A stretch of 64,000 bases of DNA from Lachnospiraceae bacterium MD308 (GCA_010206225.2 VIQU02000020.1:167-64166), one strand, 5' to 3'; numbered from the stretch's first letter, positions 8,412 through 17,737 are shown. Numbers and translations: made by a program. The notes: generated by a model from the sequence alone, not told the origin.

Positions 8412-9499
8412 GTAGACCTTCTGGAAATTTCCTGTGGGCTGGATGTCCACAAAGATAAAATTGTTGCCTGTATCCTGCCTAGCCCTTTGGGTAAACCGAC
8501 AAACTCTGAAATCCGGGAGTTTACCACCTTAATCCCTGATATGGCTGCTTTACGGGACTGGATTGTTTCTCAAAATTGCCATCATGTTGCTATGGAAAGC
8601 ACGGGCATTTGCTGGATGCCTATCTATGAAATACTGGAAGCTGCGTTCGCTGGTGATATTACTTTGCAGGTTGTAAACGCGCGCCACATGAAAAACGTCC
8701 CCGGCAAGAAAACAGACATGCGGGATTCCGAATGGATTTCCACCCTGTTACGCGCGGGACTTTTGAATGGCAGCTTTATCCCTGAAAAAAGAATCCGGGA
8801 GTTCCGTGACTTAAACCGTTACCGTAAAAGCGTCATCCGTGACATCACATCACAGAAAAACAGGGTTGAAAAATTTCTGTAAAGCTCTGGCTTCCGTCTG
8901 TCCTCTTTTATTTCTGATATTTAAAAGCCTTCCTGAAGATTCTTATGGACCATTATGATTCCTTAAAAGAACATCTTAACGAAATCGAACAGAGTCTTGA
9001 GGCGGACATGGCTCCATTTGCCCTGCAAGTTGAACAGCTCAGCAGTATTTATGGGATAAGCACAACAGCATCCTGTGCAATCATTGCAGAAATTGGCGTT
9101 GATATGAAACCATTCAAAACAGCAGAACATATCTGTTCTTGGGCAGGCCTGTGTCCCGGAAACAATGAAAGCGCCGGGAAACGGAAAAGCACTTCCGTTA
9201 CCAAAGGCAATCCTTACATAAAAAGTATGCTTTGCGAAATTGCCTGGGTGATTGCTGGGAAAAGGAATGCTTACCTATCTGTCTGGTATTGGAGAATCAA
9301 GCAGAAGAAGGGGGCTAAAAAGGCTATGATAGCTCTTGCCAGAAAGCTTCTTGTAATCATTTATACTATGCTCAAGCAAGGCACCCTTTTCGATGAGTCC
9401 TGTTTTGAAACCAGACGTAAAAGCTGCGAACAAAAACAGCTTTCCCGATACATCCATGAATTAGAGAAGCATGGCTACCACGTGGAAGCGCAAGCTTGA
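8412..9499 (+). pseudogene. IS110 transposase with nonsense mutation and internal deletion
   Basis: The first part holds the DEDD RuvC-like domain: GLDVHKDKIVAC with the first acidic residue, AMESTGICW, and KTDMRDSEWISTLLRAGLL. The frame is open from 8412 but no good start codon is present near the expected N-terminus. It is stopped by TAA at 8880-8882 where FL-stop-SSGFRLSSFISDI shows a likely CAA-to-TAA change. About 190 bases of the normal linker are then missing. The C-terminal transposase_20 domain resumes near 8945 (DHYDSLKEHLNEIEQSL, SIYGISTTASCAIIAEIG, CSWAGLCPGNNESAGKRKS) and runs to 9499. DEDD/IS110 recombinases integrate guided by a bridge RNA. Confidence 0.85.
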
Positions 9500-9600
9500 T
9501 TTTTTGTAGCAACAATATTTCACTGACAGCAGCCTGTTTTATGACTGCTTTATTGTGATGCTTTCATGGTTGTTGAAAACATTTGTTGTCAAGGTTCAAT
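9500..9600 (+). ncRNA. possible bridge-RNA-like structured segment of IS110
   Basis: After the transposase stop, ACAATA ... AGCAG ... CTGCT ... TATTGT (about 9508-9556) pair as two nested stems around a loop, followed by more short repeats of TTGTTG type. IS110 and IS1111 elements encode a bridge RNA in one noncoding end. Whether this end or the left end plays that role cannot be decided from sequence reading alone. Confidence 0.25.
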
Positions 9601-9681
9601 TTTGGCTGTGAGTTTTATTTTCGTAGCAAGGTGCATCTGCGCTTATTCAAATGCGAAGTTTGAGTTTAAAATATATAAATG

Positions 9682-9713
9682 AAGCCGGGGAGAGATCTTC
9701 CGGCTTTATTTAC
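9682..9713 (+). terminator. rho-independent terminator
   Basis: Stem AAGCCGG (9682-9688) and CCGGCTT (9700-9706) with an 11-base loop, followed by TTATTT. It lies between the IS110 remnant and the promoter of the two-component operon and would insulate that operon from upstream read-through. Confidence 0.75.
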
Positions 9714-9786
9714 TGTACAGGGGCGCGGCTGCTGTGTTTCGGACTTTTATCTTCATGAGACGTGATTTTTCGAAAGAGAATATTAT

Positions 9787-9815
9787 TTGCTTGTCTGAAA
9801 GATGTATGTTATGAT
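9787..9815 (+). promoter_or_regulatory. sigma-A-type promoter of the two-component operon
   Basis: TTGCTT (9787-9792), a 17-base spacer, and TATGAT (9810-9815). It stands about 170 bp in front of the response-regulator start and directly before the hairpin leader. Confidence 0.6.
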
Positions 9816-9840
9816 TGAAAATGAAAAACAGAGAGCTGAT

Positions 9841-9896
9841 GGCTGCCGGCGCAGCCGACGGACATTGGATGAAAGCTAGGTATCTCTAGCTTTTTT
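9841..9896 (+). terminator. leader hairpin and attenuator-like terminator before the response regulator
   Basis: A first stem GGCTGC/GCAGCC (9841-9856) is followed by a compact terminator, AAAGCTAG (9872-9879) with CTAGCTTT (9886-9893) and a T-run to 9896. Both lie between the promoter at 9787-9815 and the gene at 9986, so transcription has to pass the terminator; expression may be set by attenuation. No known riboswitch class is recognised. Confidence 0.6.
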
Positions 9897-9985
9897 ATAT
9901 GTAATTTACATGAAAAATGAGGATTTTGCAGGAGGATCGTTTGTCTTGCCTGCCGGTTGATATGGCAGGGAAATGGAGGTACAGC

Positions 9986-11596
9986 ATGTTGAAACTATTG
10001 ATAGCAGATGATGAAAAAACAATTTGTTTTTTGATTGCCCGGTTATTGGACTGGAAGAAGTTAGGATTTGAAATCATCGGGATGGCATATACGGGAGTAG
10101 ATGCATTTGAAATGATCAAAAAAGAACAGCCTGATGTTATTATATCCGATATTCGTATGCCGGGTTATGATGGTATTGAGCTGATAAAAAAGACGAAAGA
10201 AGCGCAGATTGAAGCTGAATTTGTTATGATCAGTGGTTTCAGGCAGTTTGAGTATGCCCAGAACGCCATGAAATATGGCGTTAAGTATTATCTTCTAAAA
10301 CCCATAGAGGAGGATAAATTATTAGAGATCGCACAGGAGATCAGGGAAGCGATATTGGATAAAAGAGCGCATGATACTTACGAAAACAACCTGAGGTTGG
10401 AGATTAAAGCGACGAAGGATAAGATGAAAAAAAAGTTTTTGACTTCTATGATCTGGGGACAGGATAAAAAGGAAGAAGGCGTTGACAGAGACAGCATAAA
10501 CAGAGAATACAGTACAAGATTCGAAGAAGGTGTTTTTCAGGCTGCGTTTGTTAAGATAGATACTGGCGGGGAAGAGGGAGAGAGCATTGGTTCGATAGTA
10601 AAAGAACTGGAAAAATATACCGGTATTTTGGAAAAGGTATGTAAAGAGCATATCACTACAGATATGAATTCCGGAATCATTACTTTATTTAACTATAAGA
10701 TAGAGCAGGAGACTCTTGTTAAGAAAAAGATAGAGGAATTGTATGAGAATATCAAAAAGTATGTGGACCGGTTTGAAGGGTTTTCTGTGGTTATAGGAGT
10801 GGGACAGAAGATGAATAATTTTTCTGAGTCCAGTCTCTGTCTTAAGACTGCTGTGGATGCGATCAAATATAGGATACAGATCGCAGATACAGGGATTATA
10901 TATTTAGAAAATTATCATTTTGATTCGTACAATATCGAAGCGGTTGTAACAGAAAAGAACAAGCAGGGCTACATTTCCAAAATAGTCTCCGGAGATATAA
11001 AAGGAGCGCAGGAATGTGTGGCATCGACACTGAGGAGGATCAAGTTTTCATATGAAAATTATTCGCCGATCCTGTTTTTTGATGTTCTGATCATTTATGT
11101 GGACCTGCTGGCAGACTATTGTAAACAGCATTTAGATAACCTTGACTATGAAAATAGTTTTAAAAAATGGAATGTCAGAGTTGATAATACGAAACGGGAG
11201 AGACAGCTTCTTTCAGTGACAGAAGATCTGATAAAAGAGATCCTTGAATATCTTGATGAAGAAAAGAAGCAGAAAGACATCAAACCGATCCGGATAGTAA
11301 AAGAATACATTGAGAGCAATTATATGCAGGAAATCAGTCTTAACCAGTTAGCGGAATTGGTGGAGATGAACGCGTCTTATTTAAGTTCTGTATTTAAGAA
11401 AGAGACAGGTATGACTTATTCGGAATACTTGATACAATGCAGGGTAAAACAGGCGAGCCGCCTCTTAGTGGAGACGGGTTTGAGCGTCAGTGAGATTGCT
11501 TATCGCTCTGGGTATCAGGATGCAAGATATTTCAGCAAACAGTTTGCAAAGCAGGTAGGCCTTAAACCGTCTGAATATAGAAAGCTATATTCATAA
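9986..11596 (+). CDS. YesN-type response regulator with AraC DNA-binding domain
   Basis: A 536-residue protein. Residues 1-120 are a receiver domain with the acidic pair ADDE near the N-terminus, phospho-acceptor Asp55 in ISDIRMPG, and the conserved Lys in YYLLKPI. The middle is a YesN-type linker. Residues about 435-536 are two AraC-type helix-turn-helix units (ISLNQLAELVEMNASYLSSV, VSEIAYRSGYQDARYFSKQF). ATG at 9986 follows GGAGG and begins with the normal MLKLLIADDE. It should be phosphorylated by the adjacent histidine kinase and activate the downstream sugar-type transport genes. Confidence 0.93.
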   Translation: MLKLLIADDEKTICFLIARLLDWKKLGFEIIGMAYTGVDAFEMIKKEQPDVIISDIRMPGYDGIELIKKTKEAQIEAEFVMISGFRQFEYAQNAMKYGVKYYLLKPIEEDKLLEIAQEIREAILDKRAHDTYENNLRLEIKATKDKMKKKFLTSMIWGQDKKEEGVDRDSINREYSTRFEEGVFQAAFVKIDTGGEEGESIGSIVKELEKYTGILEKVCKEHITTDMNSGIITLFNYKIEQETLVKKKIEELYENIKKYVDRFEGFSVVIGVGQKMNNFSESSLCLKTAVDAIKYRIQIADTGIIYLENYHFDSYNIEAVVTEKNKQGYISKIVSGDIKGAQECVASTLRRIKFSYENYSPILFFDVLIIYVDLLADYCKQHLDNLDYENSFKKWNVRVDNTKRERQLLSVTEDLIKEILEYLDEEKKQKDIKPIRIVKEYIESNYMQEISLNQLAELVEMNASYLSSVFKKETGMTYSEYLIQCRVKQASRLLVETGLSVSEIAYRSGYQDARYFSKQFAKQVGLKPSEYRKLYS

Positions 11597-11608
11597 AGAA
11601 GGGAAAAT

Positions 11609-12631
11609 ATGCAAAGAAGAAAATATTCGTCAAAAAAAATGAAAAAATTCATGATAACAGGCATGGTTGTGTGGCTGCTGTTAATGTCAGGAAATATTAT
11701 TCTGGTCATTTGCATTCCAAAGCACACATTACTGGATATTTTAATGATTTTGTCAGAGCTTGTAATAGGCATTATATATTTTTTTTGGTTTTACAGAGAT
11801 ATTTATCTGCCGAATCTCAGACTTACGTGGCAGATCAAAGAACTGAATCATGGACAGATGAAAGATGATGATATGATACAAGAGATCGTAAGCATTATTT
11901 CATCTCTGGATTCTATAGCCCTTAAAGAGAAAAATGCCGAAATTCTTGAGAAGAATGCTGAGATCAATAATCTTCAGGATCAGATAAATCCCCATTTTTT
12001 ATATAATACGCTGGAAGTGATACGTGGGGAGGCATTACTGAATGGGGAGGAGAAGATTGCGGGGATGACGTTATCCCTTGCGAACTATTTCCGGTACAAT
12101 ATCAGCCGAAAAGAAACATTTGTATATCTGAAGGATGAATTGAAGAATGGAATGAACTATTTTAATATACAAAAGACCAGATTTGGAGATAAGATATCCT
12201 GTGAGATCATATATCATGATATTGAAGAAAGTCTGGTGAGTAATTGTTATATCCCTAAGCTGATCCTGCAGCCAGTCATTGAAAATGCTATTTACCATGG
12301 ACTGGAGATGAAGATGGGGGCGGGAAAGATCACAATACATATTACGGCAACAAAATCAAGCCTTAAGATTAATGTCGCGGATGACGGAATGGGGATGACA
12401 CAGGAAAAGGTGGATGAGCTCAACTGTGATCTGGATGACAGAAATGAGGATAATCTGTCCAGAGAAAACACAAAGCGCCACAATGGAGTCGCGGTAAAGA
12501 ATATAAGAAAAAGATTAAAGCTTTATTGGGAAGAAAAGGCGTATATGGTGGTTGTCAGTGAGCTGGGAGTCGGCACGCAGGTGCATATATCTATGCCGCT
12601 CATATATCAGATTGAGGAATACATGAATTAA
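11609..12631 (+). CDS. YesM-type sensor histidine kinase lacking an extracellular sensor domain
   Basis: A 340-residue membrane kinase. Two transmembrane segments (about 14-36 and 41-63) lie almost back to back, so there is practically no extracytoplasmic loop. A short coiled coil (100-122) leads to the His_kinase H-box with DQINPHFLYNTLE (His129), followed by the GHKL ATPase with QPVIENAIYHGLE and DDGMGM. Family members usually have a large extracellular dCache domain; its absence suggests that this kinase senses through a partner protein, possibly the binding protein or the degenerate ABC protein encoded next to it. Gene is 12 bp behind the response regulator. Confidence 0.92.
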   Translation: MQRRKYSSKKMKKFMITGMVVWLLLMSGNIILVICIPKHTLLDILMILSELVIGIIYFFWFYRDIYLPNLRLTWQIKELNHGQMKDDDMIQEIVSIISSLDSIALKEKNAEILEKNAEINNLQDQINPHFLYNTLEVIRGEALLNGEEKIAGMTLSLANYFRYNISRKETFVYLKDELKNGMNYFNIQKTRFGDKISCEIIYHDIEESLVSNCYIPKLILQPVIENAIYHGLEMKMGAGKITIHITATKSSLKINVADDGMGMTQEKVDELNCDLDDRNEDNLSRENTKRHNGVAVKNIRKRLKLYWEEKAYMVVVSELGVGTQVHISMPLIYQIEEYMN

Positions 12632-12633
12632 CG

Positions 12634-14097
12634 ATGAAGAATGATGTTTTGTTAATGAAAGATATTACAAAAGAAAAAGCGCGAAGCAGAGTGTTAGACC
12701 ATTTCTTTATGGAAATTTTAAGCGGAGAGATCATAAATCTGATCGGGCTTGAAGGCAGTGGGAAAGCGGAAATATATTCGGTTTTATTTGGCGATGAGAG
12801 CATTGATGAGGGGAAAATATGGTTTACAAGCAAATATTACGAAAAGGGGAAGATACTGCCGGTTGAGAAGTTGAATGGAATATTTTTTATCGGCAATCAG
12901 GAGCTGATCATACCGAATCTGAGTGTGGCTGAAAATTTATATATCATTGAAAAGATCAATTATTTTCAGTTAAGTGTATCAAAAAAGAAGATGATCCAGC
13001 AGGCTAAAAGATTGTTCGAGTCATTTGGCATTGAAATCGCGCCGGAAAAAAAGGCAATAAAACTCAGCAGGTATGAGTGTTATGTTCTACGTCTGATGCG
13101 CGCGTATGTAAAACGCGCCAGATTGATCGTAGTTGATGATATACTGGAGGATTGTTCGTTTGACAGGATCGATCAGATCATAGGTATATTAGAGCGGTTC
13201 AAAGAAGAAGGAGTATCCATATTATGGATCAACAGTTATCCGGATTCTATCACTGAGATATCAGATAAAATCATGATAATCCGTCAGGGCAGGAATGGCA
13301 TGATGTTCTATAAGAAAGAGTATGATAAACAGAAGCTTTTAGAATGTCTTGCAGGACAGAAGAAATCTCAGGAGTCAGAAGAGGGACATTATGCGGCAGC
13401 AGGTAAAGTCATTTTCCGGGCAGATCATATACAAAACGAATATTTTGACGATCTGTCTTTTGACTGCAGGAAAGGAGAGATACTCGGGATATATGATTTT
13501 CAGGACAAATTCAGCAGAGAGTTAAGAAGGCTGCTGCTTGGACGCAGATATTACAAGGGGAATCTGATTATTGACGGCTCGGTATATAAGGCAGATTCGG
13601 AATATAAATTAGTAAAGAACCATATCGGTGTTGTAGATGGAGAGCAATATCAGTCGCTTATTTTTCCTGATCTTTCTGTGCGTGAGAATATGGAGATGGC
13701 AATCTATAAAAAGACAACCATGTTCGGGTGTTTTATCAATGGAAGAGTCAAGAAATACCTTGATAAAATCGGGATGGAAATCTGTGAAAATACACGGATC
13801 AATCAGGAAATGGGAAGTGTGAGCAGAAGGGATGCGATGCAGATCATATACCATAGATGGCAGCTTGCGAATCCCAAAATCCTGTTTTGTTTCCAACCAT
13901 TTTTAAGACTGGATGCCGTATCAAGACGGCAGCTTGAGATCCTGCTGCTGGAGTTTAAGCGGAAAGGAACGTGCATAGTGCTTGGCAGCGCGGACATTTC
14001 TCATCTGATGCCTTTCTGTGACCGGATGATAGTGATAGAGCATAACCGGATCGTCAGAGAAGTTGACAGGAAGAAGTTTTCTGAGTATTTCCAATAA
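12634..14097 (+). CDS. tandem ABC-ATPase-like protein with degenerate catalytic motifs
   Basis: A 487-residue protein with the RbsA-like two-domain layout, but nearly every catalytic motif is altered. First domain: Walker A-like GLEGSGKA (38-45, Ser/Thr after Lys replaced by Ala), LSRYEC instead of LSGGQ, Walker B LIVVDDI with Asp in place of the catalytic Glu. Second domain: no Walker A (DFQDKFSRE in its place), VSRRD for the signature, ILFCFQPF with no Walker B acids. ATP hydrolysis is therefore unlikely. It is 2 bp behind the kinase and is followed by a complete transporter that has its own ATPase. I infer a regulatory role, for example linking the transporter to the kinase; a decaying paralogue is the alternative. 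Confidence 0.85.
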   Translation: MKNDVLLMKDITKEKARSRVLDHFFMEILSGEIINLIGLEGSGKAEIYSVLFGDESIDEGKIWFTSKYYEKGKILPVEKLNGIFFIGNQELIIPNLSVAENLYIIEKINYFQLSVSKKKMIQQAKRLFESFGIEIAPEKKAIKLSRYECYVLRLMRAYVKRARLIVVDDILEDCSFDRIDQIIGILERFKEEGVSILWINSYPDSITEISDKIMIIRQGRNGMMFYKKEYDKQKLLECLAGQKKSQESEEGHYAAAGKVIFRADHIQNEYFDDLSFDCRKGEILGIYDFQDKFSRELRRLLLGRRYYKGNLIIDGSVYKADSEYKLVKNHIGVVDGEQYQSLIFPDLSVRENMEMAIYKKTTMFGCFINGRVKKYLDKIGMEICENTRINQEMGSVSRRDAMQIIYHRWQLANPKILFCFQPFLRLDAVSRRQLEILLLEFKRKGTCIVLGSADISHLMPFCDRMIVIEHNRIVREVDRKKFSEYFQ

Positions 14098-14125
14098 AAA
14101 TACACATATTCCAAAATCTCCCGCA

Positions 14126-14154
14126 TTGTTGTGTATGTTCATAGTGGTTATAAT
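14126..14154 (+). promoter_or_regulatory. sigma-A-type promoter of the ABC transporter operon
   Basis: TTGTTG (14126-14131), 17-base spacer, perfect TATAAT (14149-14154), about 35 bp before the ribosome binding site of the binding-protein gene. This lets the transporter genes be expressed separately from the two-component operon, and is the likely target of the AraC-type response regulator. Confidence 0.75.
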
Positions 14155-14187
14155 ATGGTCATCAATAACCTAAAGGAGGAAGAAGAA

Positions 14188-15183
14188 ATGAAAACAGTGT
14201 GGAAAAAAACAGCAGCATTAGTTATGGTTTTGATGATGATCTGGTCATTGGCCGGATGCGGCAGTTCCGGGGGAGGGGAATCTTCTGAGACAACAGAATC
14301 AAAGGATGATTCAAAGAAGGTAAAGATTGGTTTTGTTGTCAGTGATATGTCAGACGCGTTTTTCGCTCATCTGGTACAGAATATGCAGGCAGATGCAGAG
14401 AAGAAAGGTGTAACTCTCACTGTAAAGGAATGTCCGGAGATCAGCGATAAGATCACTGGTATCGAGAACTTTGTAGAGGCAGGATGTACAGCTATCATCT
14501 GTCATGTTACGGATGCGGATGCTCTCAAAGATGCAGCGGCAAATGCAGAGAGTGCAGGTGTTAAATTTATCTCATATGATTCAGACATTGAAGGTACATC
14601 CGGATTTATCGGAATTGACAATCATGAATATGGATACGCGATCGGGAAAAACGCGGCAGAATGGATTAACGAGAATTTTAAAGAGTCTGAAAAAGCTAAA
14701 GTAGGCGTGTGCAATTATCCGGATTATCCGTTTCTGGTAACAAGGGAAGAAGGCATTTTAGATGCGTTAAAGGAACTTGCGCCAAGCGCTGAGGTTGTAG
14801 TGACAGCAAAAGCCGGATATACTCCGGAGGGTGTGGATGTCGGAGATGCATGGGTGCAGTCTAATCCTGATCTGAATGTAGTTGTCGGAATCAATGATGC
14901 CGGAGTATTAGGAGTTTATGAGTCTTTCAAATCTGCAGGTATCAAAGGCGATAAATTAGGAATGTTTGGAGGAGATGCAGTTGATGACGCTTTGGCGGCA
15001 TTGAAAGAAAATGGCGTGTTTAAAGCAACAGTTACTACCAATATGCTGCTCCATTCGGACTATTTTATTGATATGGCAATTGAATTGACAGAAAATGGAA
15101 AGTTGGATGAAAGAGAAGTCTTGTTCCCGCTTGATCCGATAACCCCAGACAATGTTGAGGAATATATTGCAAGTCAGAAATAG
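14188..15183 (+). CDS. sugar-type ABC transporter substrate-binding lipoprotein
   Basis: A 331-residue exported lipoprotein. The signal peptide MKTVWKKTAALVMVLMMIWS ends in the lipobox LAGC with lipidated Cys24. ATG at 14188 has AAAGGAGG upstream. The mature part is a Peripla_BP_4 / ribose-binding class domain (VKIGFVVSDMSDAFFAHLVQ, GCTAIICHVTDADALKDAA, FGGDAVDDALAALKENG). It captures the substrate outside the cell for the RbsA/RbsC-type complex encoded next. The substrate is not evident; the downstream hydrolases hint at an esterified or cyclic (amide, lactone) carbohydrate or derivative. Confidence 0.92.
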   Translation: MKTVWKKTAALVMVLMMIWSLAGCGSSGGGESSETTESKDDSKKVKIGFVVSDMSDAFFAHLVQNMQADAEKKGVTLTVKECPEISDKITGIENFVEAGCTAIICHVTDADALKDAAANAESAGVKFISYDSDIEGTSGFIGIDNHEYGYAIGKNAAEWINENFKESEKAKVGVCNYPDYPFLVTREEGILDALKELAPSAEVVVTAKAGYTPEGVDVGDAWVQSNPDLNVVVGINDAGVLGVYESFKSAGIKGDKLGMFGGDAVDDALAALKENGVFKATVTTNMLLHSDYFIDMAIELTENGKLDEREVLFPLDPITPDNVEEYIASQK

Positions 15184-15194
15184 AGAGGACACAG

Positions 15195-15233
15195 ATTAAT
15201 GGTATAGATTGTATGCTATACCATTAATTTTTT
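15195..15233 (+). terminator. intra-operon terminator between binding protein and ATPase genes
   Basis: A perfect 13-bp stem, ATTAATGGTATAG (15195-15207) with CTATACCATTAAT (15216-15228), loop of eight bases and a run of T to 15233. Partial termination here would give an excess of binding protein over the membrane complex, a common arrangement in such operons. Confidence 0.85.
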
Positions 15234-15270
15234 GGAAGCAATGGATTATGGGTGAGGTGAAGACTTACAT

Positions 15271-16755
15271 ATGGATAATATATTAGAAATAAAAAATGTT
15301 ACGAAAAGATATCCGGGCGTAGTAGCATTAGATAACATCTCTTTTTCGGTAAAGGAAGGAGAGGTCCATGCATTAGTAGGTGAAAACGGTGCAGGAAAAT
15401 CAACACTGATAAAGATCATCACAGGCGCGATAAAGCCTGATGAGGGAAGTATCATATACCAGGGAAAAAGTTACACAGAATTGAATCCAATTTTGTCGGG
15501 ACAGATAGGGATAGAAGCAATATATCAAGAGTTCAATCTTGCTCCTTCATTGTCGGTAGAAGAAAATATCTATATGGGAAATAAAGTAAACGAAGGTTTA
15601 TTTATAGATAAGAAGAAGCTGTCGAATAAAACAATGGAAGTTTTGGAGTCACTGAACGCAGATATTGATCCGGGGACAAAGATCAGGGATCTGACAGTTG
15701 CTTACATGCAGTTGGTAGAGATATCAAAAGCACTGGCTAAAAACGTAAAGTTGTTGATCATGGATGAGCCGACGGCTCCGCTTACAGATAATGAAGTAGA
15801 GATTCTTTTTAAATTAGTAAAAAATCTGAAAGAAAAGGGTGTATCTGTTATTTATATATCCCACCGGATGGATGAGATATTTGAATTGTGCGACAGGGTA
15901 ACAGTTATGCGTGACGGTCAGGTAATAAAGACAACAGACATACAGGATACTACAAGGAATCAGTTGATCTTTGATATGGTGGGGCGTGAGCTGACCGAAA
16001 CATATCCTCCAAGAACTCCCAAATATGGGGAGAAGCTTTTAGAGATAAAAAATATCGCCGGACCTTCCAATGCGGAGACATCCTTTTATGTAAGAGAGGG
16101 AGAGATCGTAGGAATCGCAGGTCTGGTGGGGGCCGGAAGGACAGAGATCGCAAGACTGATCATTGGCGCGGATAAGAAATACTCTGGAGAAGTCTATGTA
16201 AAGGGAGAAAAAGTTTCGATCCATTCTCCTAAAGATGCTATAGAAAAAGGAATTGCCTATGTTTCTGAGGATAGGAAGAATCAGGGAGTATTGCTGAAGA
16301 TGTCAATCCGGTGGAACATTACTCTTCCGATCTTAAGAAGATTGTCCCGATTTATATTTATTGATGCAAAAAAGGAAAATGAATGTGTCAATGAGTATAA
16401 AGACGCATTGCGGATCAAGACTCCGACGATCAATCAGTTAGTAGGGAATCTCTCCGGTGGAAATCAGCAGAAAGTGGCAGTTGCTAAATGGCTGGCGAGT
16501 AAATCAAAGATATTGATCCTCGATGAGCCTACACGAGGGATTGACGTGGGAGCAAAGCAGGAAATCTATGAGCTGATCAATAAACTGACGGAAGAAGGAC
16601 TGGGAATCATCATGATATCTTCAGAGATGGAAGAGATTATGGGGATGTCTGACCGTATGCTGGTGATGGCAGAAGGCAATATTGTAGGAGAACTTCAAAA
16701 AGAAGATTTTTCACAGGATAAGATTCTTAAGTATGCATCGAACATTACGACTTAG
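15271..16755 (+). CDS. sugar ABC transporter ATPase, RbsA type, tandem domains
   Basis: A 494-residue protein with two ABC domains. The first has Walker A GENGAGKST and Walker B LLIMDEPTAPLT, with VAYMQLVEISKAL in the signature position. The second has the family-typical altered Walker A (GLVGAGRTE), an intact signature LSGGNQQK, and ILILDEPTRGIDVGAK. This half-degenerate second site is normal for RbsA, MglA and relatives, unlike the preceding fully degenerate protein. It powers import through the permease encoded 12 bp downstream. Confidence 0.93.
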   Translation: MDNILEIKNVTKRYPGVVALDNISFSVKEGEVHALVGENGAGKSTLIKIITGAIKPDEGSIIYQGKSYTELNPILSGQIGIEAIYQEFNLAPSLSVEENIYMGNKVNEGLFIDKKKLSNKTMEVLESLNADIDPGTKIRDLTVAYMQLVEISKALAKNVKLLIMDEPTAPLTDNEVEILFKLVKNLKEKGVSVIYISHRMDEIFELCDRVTVMRDGQVIKTTDIQDTTRNQLIFDMVGRELTETYPPRTPKYGEKLLEIKNIAGPSNAETSFYVREGEIVGIAGLVGAGRTEIARLIIGADKKYSGEVYVKGEKVSIHSPKDAIEKGIAYVSEDRKNQGVLLKMSIRWNITLPILRRLSRFIFIDAKKENECVNEYKDALRIKTPTINQLVGNLSGGNQQKVAVAKWLASKSKILILDEPTRGIDVGAKQEIYELINKLTEEGLGIIMISSEMEEIMGMSDRMLVMAEGNIVGELQKEDFSQDKILKYASNITT

Positions 16756-16767
16756 GAGGAGCGTAAA

Positions 16768-17736
16768 ATGGATAAATTGAAAAATTTTATAAAACAGTAT
16801 TTTGTATTAGTGATATTACTATTTTTGATTATATTATTTGGCGTGCTGCAGCCAGAGTCTTTTTTAACAATGTCTAATTTGTTTACTGTAGTCCGCCAGT
16901 CTTCTATTATGGGAATTGCGACGATCGGACTGTTATTTGTTATGATAGCGGGCGGAATCGATCTGTCTCTTGGTTCGGTTATTTCCCTTCAGTCTGTATT
17001 AGTGGCTGTTCTGCTGACACAGGCGCAGCTGGGGCTGATTCCGGCGTATCTTACAGGACTGCTTGTGGCAACACTGATCGGTCTGGTCACAGGGATCATT
17101 ATTGTTAAAACGAATATTTTTCCGATGATCGGAACACTGGCGCTGCAGATCATATTGCAGGGGGCGGCGTATCTGATATGCGGAGGAATGCCGGTATCCA
17201 ATCTGCCGGATGGAGCAAAGGTGGTAGGACAGGGCTATGTAGGAAGCATTCCTCTGCCGGTGATTTTATTTATTATAGTAATTGCTATTGCAGCAGTTAT
17301 TTTAAACCGCACTTATATAGGGAGACATTTTTATGCTGTCGGAAGTAATGAAGAAGCGGCAAGACTATCCGGGATCAATACGGGAAAATTAAAAGTCGCG
17401 ACTTACGCCATCGGGGGATTTTTATCTGGACTTGCGGGAATCATCATGCTTGCAAGGATTAGTTCCGGTCAGCCTACAGCAGGAAAGAATATGGAAATGG
17501 ACTGTCTGACAGCGGCGGTTATCGGCGGAGTCAGCCTGACCGGCGGTGAAGGGCGCATTTCTACAGCAGTATGCGGAGTGCTGATCATCGGCGTACTGAC
17601 TAATGGAATGACGATTTTAAATATCAGTGAATATTACCAGCTGATCATTAGAGGATGTATTTTCCTTGGGGCAGTATGCTTAGACGGAATTCAAAAACAG
17701 CTTGCCGGGAAGAAAAAAGTAAGGAAGGCGGTTTAG
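16768..17736 (+). CDS. sugar ABC transporter permease, RbsC type
   Basis: A 322-residue integral membrane protein (BPD_transp_2 family) with about 8-10 hydrophobic segments and the family motifs GGIDLSLGSVISL, NTYIG-like NRTYIGRHFYAVGSNEEAAR and LSGLAGIIMLARISSGQP. Preceded by GGAGG. Forms the translocation pore for the ATPase and binding protein of this operon. Confidence 0.93.
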   Translation: MDKLKNFIKQYFVLVILLFLIILFGVLQPESFLTMSNLFTVVRQSSIMGIATIGLLFVMIAGGIDLSLGSVISLQSVLVAVLLTQAQLGLIPAYLTGLLVATLIGLVTGIIIVKTNIFPMIGTLALQIILQGAAYLICGGMPVSNLPDGAKVVGQGYVGSIPLPVILFIIVIAIAAVILNRTYIGRHFYAVGSNEEAARLSGINTGKLKVATYAIGGFLSGLAGIIMLARISSGQPTAGKNMEMDCLTAAVIGGVSLTGGEGRISTAVCGVLIIGVLTNGMTILNISEYYQLIIRGCIFLGAVCLDGIQKQLAGKKKVRKAV

Positions 17737-17737
17737 T

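Larger units (their letters stand above)
8340..9650 (+). mobile_element. IS110-family insertion sequence, inactive copy
   Basis: One plus-strand transposase gene flanked by noncoding, potentially structured ends, without obvious terminal inverted repeats, which fits the IS110 family. The ends given are approximate: the left is placed at the hairpin near 8347, the right after the structured segment that follows the transposase gene. The transposase is broken (see the gene entry), so the copy could move only with help. Confidence 0.7.

Noticed and set aside
12634-14097. Calling the tandem ABC protein an active RbsA ATPase
   Set aside because: Walker A, Walker B and signature motifs are lost in both halves; the active RbsA-type gene is at 15271.
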